Notes: generated by a model not told the origin, from the sequence alone. Shown: positions 31,516-41,158, counted from the stretch's first letter. The stretch: DNA of 64,000 bases from an uncultured Bacteroidales bacterium (GCA_947165255.1 CAMUZR010000002.1:202477-266476), one strand, 5' to 3'. Made by a program: numbers and translations.

Positions 31516-34416
31516 TTAGAAGTCAAAACCGAAACTAAAATAGGTGCCCATGCTTCTAGAGAGACTGGACCAGTGGACATCGACCGAGATGGGACCCAAA
31601 ATGCTGTTATAGGTGTAGGCCAGCGCAGCTCCTACATGCAGGACATTGGGCAAGATGTTAGCGTGTATTGAATAGGGAGTCTTCTCGCACAGAAGAGCAT
31701 TGGTCATAAGGGTGATGTGACTCTTGCCCACAATGTTGAAGCGGAGGTCCAATCGGAAGACCATTGCATTGGTGATGAGGTCGTATGTGGTATTTTCTCC
31801 TACGAAGGGCAGTTGTGTTTCTAGGAAACGTCCGGGCATGAGACCACCCACCAGCGTATGCTCGTGAAATCCTGATTCTTCGTAGACCTTATAAGGGATG
31901 TATCTGGAATAGAATTGGGGAATGATGGTGAAATATCCATCGTTGGGTGTGAAATAAGAACGGAATTTGATATTGGTGAAAATATAAACGCCTTCATGGC
32001 GTGACCATCCTTTGCCTCCTTCACGTGAGCCTCTGTATAAAGGATATTCTCCCAGAACTTCCAATGTAACGCCGTGTTTGGGCGCGATTCCGTTGTCGAG
32101 ATTGTCAAACCGATAGCGAACATAAGCTTTGGCAGTAAAGTATCTGGTTGAATTAGAAAGGGAAAATGATTCGAAATGACAATAGTATAATTTGGGTATG
32201 CGGTAGTAGTCGCCACTGATACCAATACGCCAGTCGGAATGGCGCAGGTGAAATTGCGAGAAAAAGAAGTCAACCGAATGAGATTGGAAAGAAAAGAATG
32301 TGGAGTCATATTCTCTGAGCATTTCCAATTGATTGGAGTTGAACTGATATTCAATATTGAGGTTGCCGAAGGAGCGTATGCCGTAGCGCGCGCCTGCTGT
32401 GTATTGCGTGTTAGTACCCAAGCGTGCAGTAAAGTCGGCCTTGAACCCTTCCAACCTATTCTCGTTAAAACCCAGATGAAGCTTGAGTGCAGCCTTTTCA
32501 AATGAGTCATACCGGAAACCCAGCCCAATGGAGTGAGGCGACGAGGGGGTGAAGTGGAAATGAATGTCATAGGTGGGGATCGTGTCGCCTGGATGTGTGA
32601 TCTCCGAGGGGTGGATGCTGTAGGTTATGTTTTGATAACAGCGCGTGCCGTAGAAGATGCCGATGGCTTTTTCCAGTTTCTCGCCCGTGATAATGCTGTC
32701 GGTAGAGAGTTTGCCTTTGCGGCAAAGCCATGACTCCTGATGCTCGGCATTGTTGAAGACCATCTTTCCGATGCGGAATTCACGTCCACGGATGGTAGTG
32801 GCCTTCTTGTTCCTGAGCTGCTTTTGACAGGGACCATAGAGTTCCAACTGAGCTTTCAGGGCTAGGAATTCAGTTTCGTGCTTTTTGGCCTCGCTGTAGC
32901 CGATGGCAACCAAGGAATCAATAGCCTCTTTGTTGAAACTCATCATGTTGAATCCGTCCATAGAGGGGTTGATATAGAGGTCGCACTCTTTGCGGTTCTG
33001 TGGGGCATGGTTCTGCGTGGCGATGCTCTTGAGCTGGGCGAGCAGCTGTGGAAGAGTTTGCAGGCTACTGATGTCTTCCAGTGGTTTGGCGGCCACTTCG
33101 GTGCCGATGATGATATCGGCCCCCATGTCCTGGCACACATCCACAGGAAAGTTATCAACCAGACCGCCATCGACAAACAGCTTTTTGTTGATTTTTACGG
33201 CCGAGAAGAAGCCTGGGATGGCCATGCTGGCGCGAATGGCTTCAGGAAAACGGCCGTTGCGCAGCACCTCCTTGCTACCATCGGCCACATTGGTGGCCAC
33301 ACAGGCAAAAGGTATGGGCAATTGATTGAAATCTATGCTGTCATTGTACCCAACTGAAAGACTGTTGAAGAGGTTGACCAAACTGAAGCCGCCCACAATG
33401 GAACTGGGCAGAGCCTGAATGAAGGCCTCGTCTTCATCTATCTTCTTGTTATTCAGCTGCATTTTATGTTTCCGTTGAAGGGTGTTTTTGGTGTCGAAAG
33501 ATATTTGTAGAAGGAGTTGGTCGCGTATGGCACGGTCGCTGGAAGAAAGAGTACGGCGGCCTTGGTTATCCAAGATATAAGTGTTCCAGTTAAGATTGGA
33601 AATCATTTCCTGCATTTCTGTCGGTGTGTAGCCCAGAGAATAAAGACCGCCAATAATGGAGCCCATACTAGTACCAGTGACATAGTCCACAGGTATACCT
33701 ATTTCGTCTAGATACTTAAGTACGCCGATGTGGGCTGCCCCTTTGGCCCCGCCGCCGCCAAAGACAAGCCCCACCTTGGGGCGCTGGAGTGTGCTATCGG
33801 GTTTTGCATAGAGAACACGTACCACTTCGGCTTCCACCGAGTCCATGTCGTGAGTTGGCTCGAAACGAGCCACCACATTGCCCGAACGGTCAATGAGAAA
33901 TTTAGTAAAGTTCCACTTGATGTCGCAATTGTTTTTCCATTTGGAATCCATATTGTTATAGTACCCTTCAAAAAGAGGTGTAAGCTTGTGTTCTGGATCA
34001 AATCCTTGGAAACAAATCTCCTGTTTGAGGTATTCAAAAAGGGGAAGCGCATCCTCGCCATTAACATCGCACTTGCGCATTTGGGTAAAGGTGGTGCCAT
34101 AATGAGTATGGCAGAATTCGGCTATCTCATCGTCGGAGCCTGGTGCTTGACCGCCAAACTGGTTGCAGGGGAAGTCGAGTATCTCAAATCCCATGGCATG
34201 ATAGCGTTTGTACATTGCTTCGAGTTTCTCATATTGAGGCGTAAAGCCACATTCGGTGGCAGAATTCACTATCATAATCACTTTGCCATAGTACTTGCTC
34301 AGGTCAACCATTTGCCCGTTGGCATTGACAGGCTCAAAATCGTAAATTGGGTTCTGTGCAGCCAAAGCAAATGAAATAATTGAAAGTATGGAAAAGGTTA
34401 ATAATCTCTTTTTCAT
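31516..34416 (-). CDS. Secreted fusion: glutathione peroxidase-like domain, patatin-like phospholipase and C-terminal outer-membrane beta-barrel
   Basis: Signal peptide; Gpx motifs NSATECGFTPQY, FPCNQFGGQAPGS, IKWNFTKFLID; patatin GGGGAKGAAHIGVL, GTSMGS, VDGGLVDNFPVD; beta-rich C-terminus ending ...FSFGFDF. Confidence 0.92.
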   Translation of the reverse strand: MKKRLLTFSILSIISFALAAQNPIYDFEPVNANGQMVDLSKYYGKVIMIVNSATECGFTPQYEKLEAMYKRYHAMGFEILDFPCNQFGGQAPGSDDEIAEFCHTHYGTTFTQMRKCDVNGEDALPLFEYLKQEICFQGFDPEHKLTPLFEGYYNNMDSKWKNNCDIKWNFTKFLIDRSGNVVARFEPTHDMDSVEAEVVRVLYAKPDSTLQRPKVGLVFGGGGAKGAAHIGVLKYLDEIGIPVDYVTGTSMGSIIGGLYSLGYTPTEMQEMISNLNWNTYILDNQGRRTLSSSDRAIRDQLLLQISFDTKNTLQRKHKMQLNNKKIDEDEAFIQALPSSIVGGFSLVNLFNSLSVGYNDSIDFNQLPIPFACVATNVADGSKEVLRNGRFPEAIRASMAIPGFFSAVKINKKLFVDGGLVDNFPVDVCQDMGADIIIGTEVAAKPLEDISSLQTLPQLLAQLKSIATQNHAPQNRKECDLYINPSMDGFNMMSFNKEAIDSLVAIGYSEAKKHETEFLALKAQLELYGPCQKQLRNKKATTIRGREFRIGKMVFNNAEHQESWLCRKGKLSTDSIITGEKLEKAIGIFYGTRCYQNITYSIHPSEITHPGDTIPTYDIHFHFTPSSPHSIGLGFRYDSFEKAALKLHLGFNENRLEGFKADFTARLGTNTQYTAGARYGIRSFGNLNIEYQFNSNQLEMLREYDSTFFSFQSHSVDFFFSQFHLRHSDWRIGISGDYYRIPKLYYCHFESFSLSNSTRYFTAKAYVRYRFDNLDNGIAPKHGVTLEVLGEYPLYRGSREGGKGWSRHEGVYIFTNIKFRSYFTPNDGYFTIIPQFYSRYIPYKVYEESGFHEHTLVGGLMPGRFLETQLPFVGENTTYDLITNAMVFRLDLRFNIVGKSHITLMTNALLCEKTPYSIHANILPNVLHVGAALAYTYNSILGPISVDVHWSSLSRSMGTYFSFGFDF

Positions 34417-34624
34417 GTGGATATTTTTATAACATTAATCTTATTTTAATACAAAAATACAAAAAAATTTTTATTAATTATAATGAAATGTAAGACGGAA
34501 AACGTTTCCTCCTGAGGTTTGCTGTTCGCATAATACACTGTCCAATACATACAGCAAAAGTGTGGGTAGTATATTTCCTCGAAAGTGATGCCATTTTCTT
34601 CGTGTTCGCCAATCTTGATAAAAA

Positions 34625-34652
34625 AACAGCCCCTCATTGCTGAAGGGCTGTT
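34625..34652 (-). terminator. Intrinsic terminator of 34674..36695
   Basis: AACAGCCC-12 nt-GGGCTGTT with minus-strand T tract. Confidence 0.85.
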
Positions 34653-34673
34653 CATTCCATTAATAAAAATGTA

Positions 34674-36695
34674 TTAGTATTCGTGTACCACACGGACAGA
34701 GCAACCGGTGGAGTAGGTCATAGTGTTCTGCATCCCGCAGGCGTTGGCACCAATGTGGAATGAGTAGCCAGTAGTACCATTAACGTGACTGGCGGACCAG
34801 TAATTACCTATAGTGCCTATGTTAGAGGTACTGCTGCTTACACGCATACCGGCAGCAGGCAGGAATACGGCGCCGGCGGCTTCCATAATAGCCCAGTTGG
34901 CTGCGTTGTAGACATTGGTGGTATAGCTACTGTCGGTGCTGACAAAGTTCTGACCGGCAGGCAGCTGCCAATCGTCGGGAAGGATGATAAAACCAGGAGT
35001 GCTAACGACTGTGGCCAAGCCCTTAAGTTGGGAAGCATTGGGACGCTGAGTAAGCAGGTAAGTCCACTCGCTATAGGTGAGGGTACGCCATGTAGCCATC
35101 TGGTTGCCACCGTTGATGATGGGGTTGTAGTAGCCCCAGTCGGCGTTGGCATAGAAATCAGTCAGGTCGTTACCGTCAGTGGCTTCGGTATACTCGGTAT
35201 TGTTAGTAGTGGTCTCATAGGGCATATAACGGCCTGCGCCGCCGTCCCAGCTGCTGGTACCATAGCCAAAGAGGTCAATCCAAGAGGTGCAATAGCTCTG
35301 CATGAAAACGTTATTGTTATCGCTACCGGCAATGTCGTACTGATGCTCAGCAAAACGCCAGGTCTTGATACGGGGACGATACTGCAGGTTGCCCTGTGAG
35401 AAGTTGACGCGGGTGTTGGCGCTCACGCTGAAGATGCCGGGGAGGGCACCCTTGATAATGGGGTGTTCGAGATTGTAAATCTGCTGGCTCATGCTGTCCA
35501 TGTAGTTCTGATAGAGATTGCCCATGCTGTCGATGCGTTCGTTCAGAGCTTGATCCAAACTATCAATACGGGCATTCACTAATGCGATGAGAGAGTCGAC
35601 ATACAATTTGTTTACAGCGTCGTAAGCCGAAGTAGGAGTGAAAAGATTGTGAATCTGACTATAAGCATTGCTGTTGACAGAAAGCACTTCGCTCAATGAA
35701 GGAATGTAGGTAGGAAGCACCACATACTGGTCGCCGACAAAGAGGGTGTCGCCATTGATAGAAACAGCATTGTCGGGAAGAACCACATACTGGTCGCCCA
35801 TGAAAATAGTGTCGCCACTGATTCTGAAAACAGGGACATTGTTAGGCAGGATAACATATTGGTCACCCATAAATAATGTGTCGCCATGGAGTTCCAAATT
35901 GGGAAGAACCACATACTGGTCGCCCATAAAGATAGTGTCGCCGCTGATAGTGATTGTGGGGTCGGGAAGAACAACATATTGGTCTCCCATATAAAGTGTG
36001 TCACCGCTCAGTCTGAGGAGTGGGTCAGAGCCACCAGGCAGGATGACGAACTGGTCACCCAGGAAAAGAGTGTCGCCATGAATCGTCAGGTTGCCAGTGC
36101 CGCCAAGATGGGGCAGAATGACGTAAGTGTCACCGCCAAGGAATAGCGTATCACCGCTGATACGGGGCTCATAAGGGAAGTCCAAATCGTTGATAAACTG
36201 GCTCAGACGGGTGGGGGCACCTTGCAAGCTATCATAATTGTAATTCCACTCTCTGAAACGGGGGTCCTGCTCGTCATAAACAAAACTGCCGTCGATGCGA
36301 CGGGCCACGTCGGCATAGTGGGCATAAGGAACCGCTAAGATTTTCTGAGTGGTTGAAAGTGTGAAATTGCTACCACCTTGAGGGTCGAGTTCACTATGGA
36401 TATAGTAGGGACCGTTCGCCCAGTCAATGTTAGCAAAATCAGTTGAATTTTCGCCCACAATAAGGGTGAAGAGACCATTGGCGTTGGTGTTGACATGACC
36501 CTGCTGTTGATAGACAACTGAACCCGTCTCTGAACCGCGGAGAATGCTAATGCGCACCGTGATAGTGCGATTGCTCATAAGCTGTCCGGCGGTGTTGCGG
36601 ACGACGGCCTGATAATTGAAGCCCTGTGGCACCTGCGCAAACACAGTGAAGCTGAAGGCTATGATGGCAACTAAAGTACTAAGAATTTTCTTCAT
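34674..36695 (-). CDS. Secreted modular surface/fibre-like protein with seven GDTLFMGDQYVVLP repeats and C-terminal Fib_succ_major/DUF1566-like (C-type-lectin-like) domain
   Basis: Signal peptide; VPQGFNYQAVVRNTAGQLMSNRTITVRISI N-domain; tandem repeats; DSLIALVNARIDSLDQALNERIDSM coiled coil; VFLPAAGMRV...IGNYWSASHVNG...CSVRVVHEY. Confidence 0.82.
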   Translation of the reverse strand: MKKILSTLVAIIAFSFTVFAQVPQGFNYQAVVRNTAGQLMSNRTITVRISILRGSETGSVVYQQQGHVNTNANGLFTLIVGENSTDFANIDWANGPYYIHSELDPQGGSNFTLSTTQKILAVPYAHYADVARRIDGSFVYDEQDPRFREWNYNYDSLQGAPTRLSQFINDLDFPYEPRISGDTLFLGGDTYVILPHLGGTGNLTIHGDTLFLGDQFVILPGGSDPLLRLSGDTLYMGDQYVVLPDPTITISGDTIFMGDQYVVLPNLELHGDTLFMGDQYVILPNNVPVFRISGDTIFMGDQYVVLPDNAVSINGDTLFVGDQYVVLPTYIPSLSEVLSVNSNAYSQIHNLFTPTSAYDAVNKLYVDSLIALVNARIDSLDQALNERIDSMGNLYQNYMDSMSQQIYNLEHPIIKGALPGIFSVSANTRVNFSQGNLQYRPRIKTWRFAEHQYDIAGSDNNNVFMQSYCTSWIDLFGYGTSSWDGGAGRYMPYETTTNNTEYTEATDGNDLTDFYANADWGYYNPIINGGNQMATWRTLTYSEWTYLLTQRPNASQLKGLATVVSTPGFIILPDDWQLPAGQNFVSTDSSYTTNVYNAANWAIMEAAGAVFLPAAGMRVSSSTSNIGTIGNYWSASHVNGTTGYSFHIGANACGMQNTMTYSTGCSVRVVHEY
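35711..36161 (-). repeat. In-gene tandem repeat array encoding seven [IL]xGDT[IL]FMGDQYVVLP units
   Basis: Recurring + strand strings such as accacatactggtcgcccatgaaaatagtgtcgcc. Confidence 0.9.
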
Positions 36696-36697
36696 GA

Positions 36698-37213
36698 CTA
36701 TTTTGCTTTAATAATTTTGTAAATGTTCATTTTAGTTTTGTCTGGTGTGGCAACTTGCAGCATATAGTTGCCGGCAGCATAGGGCTGCATGTCTATTTGC
36801 TCCTGACCTTCGGTGTAGACTCCATGTAGCAGGGCCTGCCCGTTAGTGTTGAACAAAGTGTAGTTGAGTCTCTCAGGCTCGCTGCACTCCAGAACCACAT
36901 GCGTGGTGGTGGGGTTAGGATATAACGAGATTTCTACCGTGAGGGTCTCTATTCCGTTATATGTCTCGCCGTCACGCTCGGTGAAAGGCTGTTGGACACC
37001 CTCGGTAAAAGACTCGGTGATGTTGACCACTGTGATGGCAGGTGCTATAGAGGTCTGCACCGCCACCTCGCCGCCACTGAAGCTAAGGCTGCCCTGCTGT
37101 GTGGCCACATCGCCACCACAAAAAGTGATGGCCTGCTGCGCATGAAGGCAGCCACATCCCAACAACACTACCAGCACCATTGCTGAAGCCTTTGTTAAAA
37201 ATGACTTGTCCAT
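36698..37213 (-). CDS. Small secreted protein with T9SS type A-like C-terminal sorting domain
   Basis: Signal peptide from MDKSFLTKASAMVLVVLLGCGCLHAQ; SLYPNPTTTHVVLE ... YTLFNTNGQALLHG ... AAGNYMLQVATPDKTKMNIYKIIKAK. Confidence 0.82.
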   Translation of the reverse strand: MDKSFLTKASAMVLVVLLGCGCLHAQQAITFCGGDVATQQGSLSFSGGEVAVQTSIAPAITVVNITESFTEGVQQPFTERDGETYNGIETLTVEISLYPNPTTTHVVLECSEPERLNYTLFNTNGQALLHGVYTEGQEQIDMQPYAAGNYMLQVATPDKTKMNIYKIIKAK

Positions 37214-37244
37214 GTTGAATACTATTATTATTGTTTCAATAAAT

Positions 37245-38684
37245 TCACTTTTCAAGGGAGGTCTTTGGGTCGGTAAGGTGCATGCCAACGTTCAAGACTT
37301 CGATTTCAACTCGGCGGTTATTGAAACGGCCTTCGTCTGTCTCGTTGGTGTCAATTGGGTATTTCTCACCGAAGCCTTCGGTCTCCATACGATCCATTGC
37401 CACGCCCTTGCTATTGAGGTATCTGGCCACCTCTTTGGAGCGGTTGAGCGAGAGTTTGTCATTATATTCATCGCTGCCCTTGCTGTCGGTATGGCCGATA
37501 ATCTTAATGCGCATCTCGGGGAACGACCTCATCATCATAGCCACATCATCAAGCGGCGACTTGGATTCAGGACGCAGACGATAGCTGTCAAAGTCGAAGT
37601 TGATATTGAAGAGGCACATGCGCTTGTCACTGATGTCGATGCCCAAAGTCAGGAAGGCATACATCTCAGAGAAAGAGTAGCAGTCCTTACGCACATACTC
37701 TGTCTCAGTGCCAACAACAGGCTTAGCCGGCTTGTCTACAAACACCGTGTCGGGGGTATTGTTGACAAAAACGGTGTCAACCTTAGGAGCATTGGTGTCG
37801 CCCACCACTACGTAAACAGTGTCAATCGTCTGCTGCAGGGGTTTCTTAGGCGCCACCTTCCAGCTGTTATCGATAGGCACTGCCACGCGCAAGGCAATCT
37901 CCAAGCCGCGGTTGTGGCGGGTTTCCTGCCACAGCTGGGCTCCAAAGAAGGGGTTGCCTATAACGGAACGGTTGCTCTCGGTGACATTCGGGTTATTCAG
38001 TATTTCACGCTGAGCAAAAGTATTGGTCAAACCCCAATTGTACCCTGCCTCAAGTGAGAGGAGCACAGGAACACCCTTAGTGGCAATGAGGTAATCAAAA
38101 CCAATGCCGGCCATCACGCTAAAGTCCGTCCCATTGATGTCGGCCTTGGTGATAGGGGCTGTGGCACCTTCGGGATAGTCAACCTCGTCATTATAGTAAA
38201 CCGAGCCACCGAAGGCAAGATTCACCTGCGGGGCCACCATCAGATAAGGCGAGAAATGGCTGTTCTTGAAACGGATATTATAAGTAAGGGGAAGTCTTAA
38301 ATCCAAATAGCGGGCCTTAAGGCTATACCTTACGTCCAGCCAGTCGAGAGAGTCGGCACGGCCTACATACGACACTTCCGGCCGCAGGGCAAAATTACTC
38401 TGCCCCAACTGGAAGTGGCCGAACAGACCCGCCACACCCTGCAACATGGTATGGTGGTCATACCGGTCGATACCTTGGTAGGAATAAATCATGTCGGAGA
38501 GGTTCACACCACCACGCACACCGAGCAGATTGCGGGGAAACACCACCTCATAATCCTCGTCGGCTACGACGGCAGTATTAGCGGCACTGTCTTTCACAGA
38601 AGCCACGCTGTCCTGAGGGGTCTGGGCCATGGCAAAACTGCCTGCCAGCACCATTGCAATAATCGGAAAAACTTTCTGTTTCAT
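37245..38684 (-). CDS. OmpA-family outer membrane protein
   Basis: N-terminal beta-barrel (VRGGVNLSDMIYSYQGID) and OmpA C-domain MRIKIIGHTDSKGSDEYNDKLSLNRSKEVARYLNSKGV. Confidence 0.9.
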   Translation of the reverse strand: MKQKVFPIIAMVLAGSFAMAQTPQDSVASVKDSAANTAVVADEDYEVVFPRNLLGVRGGVNLSDMIYSYQGIDRYDHHTMLQGVAGLFGHFQLGQSNFALRPEVSYVGRADSLDWLDVRYSLKARYLDLRLPLTYNIRFKNSHFSPYLMVAPQVNLAFGGSVYYNDEVDYPEGATAPITKADINGTDFSVMAGIGFDYLIATKGVPVLLSLEAGYNWGLTNTFAQREILNNPNVTESNRSVIGNPFFGAQLWQETRHNRGLEIALRVAVPIDNSWKVAPKKPLQQTIDTVYVVVGDTNAPKVDTVFVNNTPDTVFVDKPAKPVVGTETEYVRKDCYSFSEMYAFLTLGIDISDKRMCLFNINFDFDSYRLRPESKSPLDDVAMMMRSFPEMRIKIIGHTDSKGSDEYNDKLSLNRSKEVARYLNSKGVAMDRMETEGFGEKYPIDTNETDEGRFNNRRVEIEVLNVGMHLTDPKTSLEK

Positions 38685-38696
38685 AATTCTTTCTCC

Positions 38697-39356
38697 TTAT
38701 TGATTCATGGACTTTGTGTTTCTAATCCGTGAGGCCATCAGGTTGCCATCGTTCCAAATACGGAAAGTCTCAACTGGGGGGAACTGCGAAGCATAATACT
38801 CATTCACTGCCCATTTGTCAAGGATAATGTTGGTATACTGGCAGTCCTTGATTCCTTCGGGAGAGATGACGCCCGAAACCACTGTTGCGGTCTTACAAGT
38901 GGAAAGCGTATCGCCGTTCTGGTTCGTTTTAGCGATGGTCTGGTAGCAGTACATAGTGAAGTTGTCGCCCTCGCCAATAACATTGGCCATTGACGACTTA
39001 CCCAGCACAGTGTCGACCTGTGATTCACTATAACTAATCGGGCCGCGACGATACTGGCCAGCAAAAGTCATAATGAGGTCGTAGAAGGTGTTTTGGTATT
39101 CGTCCGAGGCATACTGGAGTTCCATCGGCGAGATGAGGTATCTTCCAACAATCGAGGGTGGATTAATACCCTCGTGAATTTCGAAACCGTTGTCGCGAAG
39201 TGAATCCTGCAGATCCTCAGGTATGACGGAATACGGTATCTTTCCGTCAGGGGTGGGCAGAACGAGTGTGTCGTCGCCCTCTTTCAAACATCCCGTAAAT
39301 AGTAAAATCGGGAGTGAAAGCTGAATCAGCAAAAATGATAAGCGCTTAATTTTCAT
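38697..39356 (-). CDS. Putative lipoprotein, unknown function
   Basis: 219 aa; lipobox LPILLFTGCLKEGDD; 12 bp upstream of the OmpA gene. Confidence 0.75.
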   Translation of the reverse strand: MKIKRLSFLLIQLSLPILLFTGCLKEGDDTLVLPTPDGKIPYSVIPEDLQDSLRDNGFEIHEGINPPSIVGRYLISPMELQYASDEYQNTFYDLIMTFAGQYRRGPISYSESQVDTVLGKSSMANVIGEGDNFTMYCYQTIAKTNQNGDTLSTCKTATVVSGVISPEGIKDCQYTNIILDKWAVNEYYASQFPPVETFRIWNDGNLMASRIRNTKSMNQ

Positions 39357-39517
39357 AGGCTATATTATATTTATTTGTCATTATCATTAATGCAAAAATA
39401 ACAAAAATAAATCAATCTGCAAAATTTTTTTTCAAACATCATAACAACAAGCGCATACTTTCATTCATTTTTTACACCATATAAAATAAAAAAAACTTTT
39501 TGCCGTTTATTACGCAA

Positions 39518-40114
39518 ATGAAGAAAACAATTGGTATCATCATGCTGACTGCCCTACTTATCATCCTATCCCACATTTTCTTACGTGGCAAGAAAGCCAC
39601 CGACCCCAGCCAGGCACAAATAGACGCCGCCTGGAACTATGTTGTCGAGCACGACATGAATAGAGAAATCTGCCTTCTGGTAGACTATTCCCTTCCCTCT
39701 GGGTGCAACCGTCTGTGGGTGTGGGACTTTACCAAACAGCACAAACTTTTCGAGTGCCCCGTGGCTCACGGCAAGGGCCGTGGCCTCGCCCCACAGGGCA
39801 GCCGCAAAGACACCGCCCGTTTCAGCAACGAGGAAGAATCGTGGCTCAGCTCCCTCGGCCATAGCCGCATTGCCGAACGGTATCAGGGACAATATGGCAT
39901 CAGTTACCGCCTCGACGGCCTCGATGCCTCCAACAACAATAACCGCAAGCGCAATATCGTGCTCCACGGCTACAAGTCGGTGCCCCAAAAGCCCATTTTC
40001 CCCCTTCCCAGCGGACGCAGCAAAGGCTGTGTGATGGTCGCCCAGAAGAACATGGCCTTCCTCGACTCCATTCTTCAGACCCGAAAGGACGTCCTCCTGC
40101 TCTGCTACGCCTAA
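39518..40114 (+). CDS. Murein L,D-transpeptidase catalytic domain family protein
   Basis: IVLHGYKSVPQKPIFPLPSGRSKGCVMVAQKNM (H/S-x-G-C motif). ORF-track start at 39500 is TTG; ATG at 39518 preferred. Confidence 0.82.
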   Translation: MKKTIGIIMLTALLIILSHIFLRGKKATDPSQAQIDAAWNYVVEHDMNREICLLVDYSLPSGCNRLWVWDFTKQHKLFECPVAHGKGRGLAPQGSRKDTARFSNEEESWLSSLGHSRIAERYQGQYGISYRLDGLDASNNNNRKRNIVLHGYKSVPQKPIFPLPSGRSKGCVMVAQKNMAFLDSILQTRKDVLLLCYA

Positions 40115-40196
40115 ATAGTCGAAGGCCACAGCCCCTTTCAGAATTCAGAAATCAAGACCTCGGATCATAAAAATCCGCCCATCCAAAAACTTTTTG

Positions 40197-40204
40197 TATC
40201 TTTG
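40197..40204 (+). promoter_or_regulatory. -7 box TATCTTTG upstream of aguB-aguA
   Basis: actttttgTATCTTTGcaaaatc. Confidence 0.72.
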
Positions 40205-40239
40205 CAAAATCATTTTCAACCACCTAAAATGCTATCTAC

Positions 40240-41118
40240 ATGAAAGTCAAGGTAGGAATTGCCCAACTGGCCAATGTGGCCGACAAGCAGCAGAACATAC
40301 AGCGCTACTCCGACAAGGTGCGGCAGCTCGCCGCCGACGGAGCCCAAATCATCTGCCTCCAAGAACTCTTCGCCTCACTCTATTTCTGCGACGAGGAACG
40401 TTACGAAAACTTCCGTCTGGCCGAGCCCATCCCCGACGGCCCCACCTGCCAGCATTTCATGGCCCTGGCCAAAGAACTGGGCGTAGTGCTCGTCTGCTCT
40501 CTTTTCGAGAAACGTGCCGAGGGCCTATATCACAATACCACCGCCGTCATCGACGCCGACGGCACCTACCTGGGCAAATATCGCAAGATGCATATCCCCG
40601 ACGACCCCGGCTACTACGAGAAATTCTATTTCACGCCCGGCGACCTTGGCTATAAAGTCTTCCACACCCGCTTTGCCACCCTGGGCGTACTCATCTGCTG
40701 GGACCAATGGTATCCCGAGGCAGCCCGCATCACCAGCCTCATGGGCGCCCAACTCCTCTTCTTCCCCACCGCCATCGGCTGGGACGTGCGCCAGAGCGAG
40801 GAAGACAACCGCGAGCAGTACGAAGCCTGGCAGACCATCCAGCGAAGCCATGCCGTGGCCAACGGCGTACCCGTCGTCAGTGTCAACCGCACCGGCCTCG
40901 AAGGTGGCATGCAGTTCTGGGGCGGCAGCTTCATCACCAACGCCTTCGGCCGCGTCCTTTATCAGGCCCCCCACAAAGAAGAAGCCCTCCACATCGAAGA
41001 ACTCGACCTCGACCAAAGCGACCACTACCGCCGCCACTGGCCCTACTACCGCGACCGCCGCATCGACTCCTACGCCCCCATCCTCAAACGCTACCTCGAC
41101 CAAGACTGCAATCAGTAA
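40240..41118 (+). CDS. aguB: N-carbamoylputrescine amidase (carbon-nitrogen hydrolase)
   Basis: CLQELFASLYFC, YRKMHIPDDPGYYEKFYFTPGD, GVLICWDQWYPEAAR; next to agmatine deiminase. Confidence 0.93.
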   Translation: MKVKVGIAQLANVADKQQNIQRYSDKVRQLAADGAQIICLQELFASLYFCDEERYENFRLAEPIPDGPTCQHFMALAKELGVVLVCSLFEKRAEGLYHNTTAVIDADGTYLGKYRKMHIPDDPGYYEKFYFTPGDLGYKVFHTRFATLGVLICWDQWYPEAARITSLMGAQLLFFPTAIGWDVRQSEEDNREQYEAWQTIQRSHAVANGVPVVSVNRTGLEGGMQFWGGSFITNAFGRVLYQAPHKEEALHIEELDLDQSDHYRRHWPYYRDRRIDSYAPILKRYLDQDCNQ

Positions 41119-41158
41119 CCATTAACCTGTTAACCAACAGCCATTAATCAATCAACGA

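Noticed and set aside
34674-35100. Lectin-like C-terminus suggesting a diversity-generating retroelement target
   Set aside because: No reverse transcriptase or template repeat found in the window.
35711-36161. Short DNA repeats resembling a CRISPR array
   Set aside because: In frame and encode protein repeats; spacing and divergence fit a coding tandem repeat; no cas genes.
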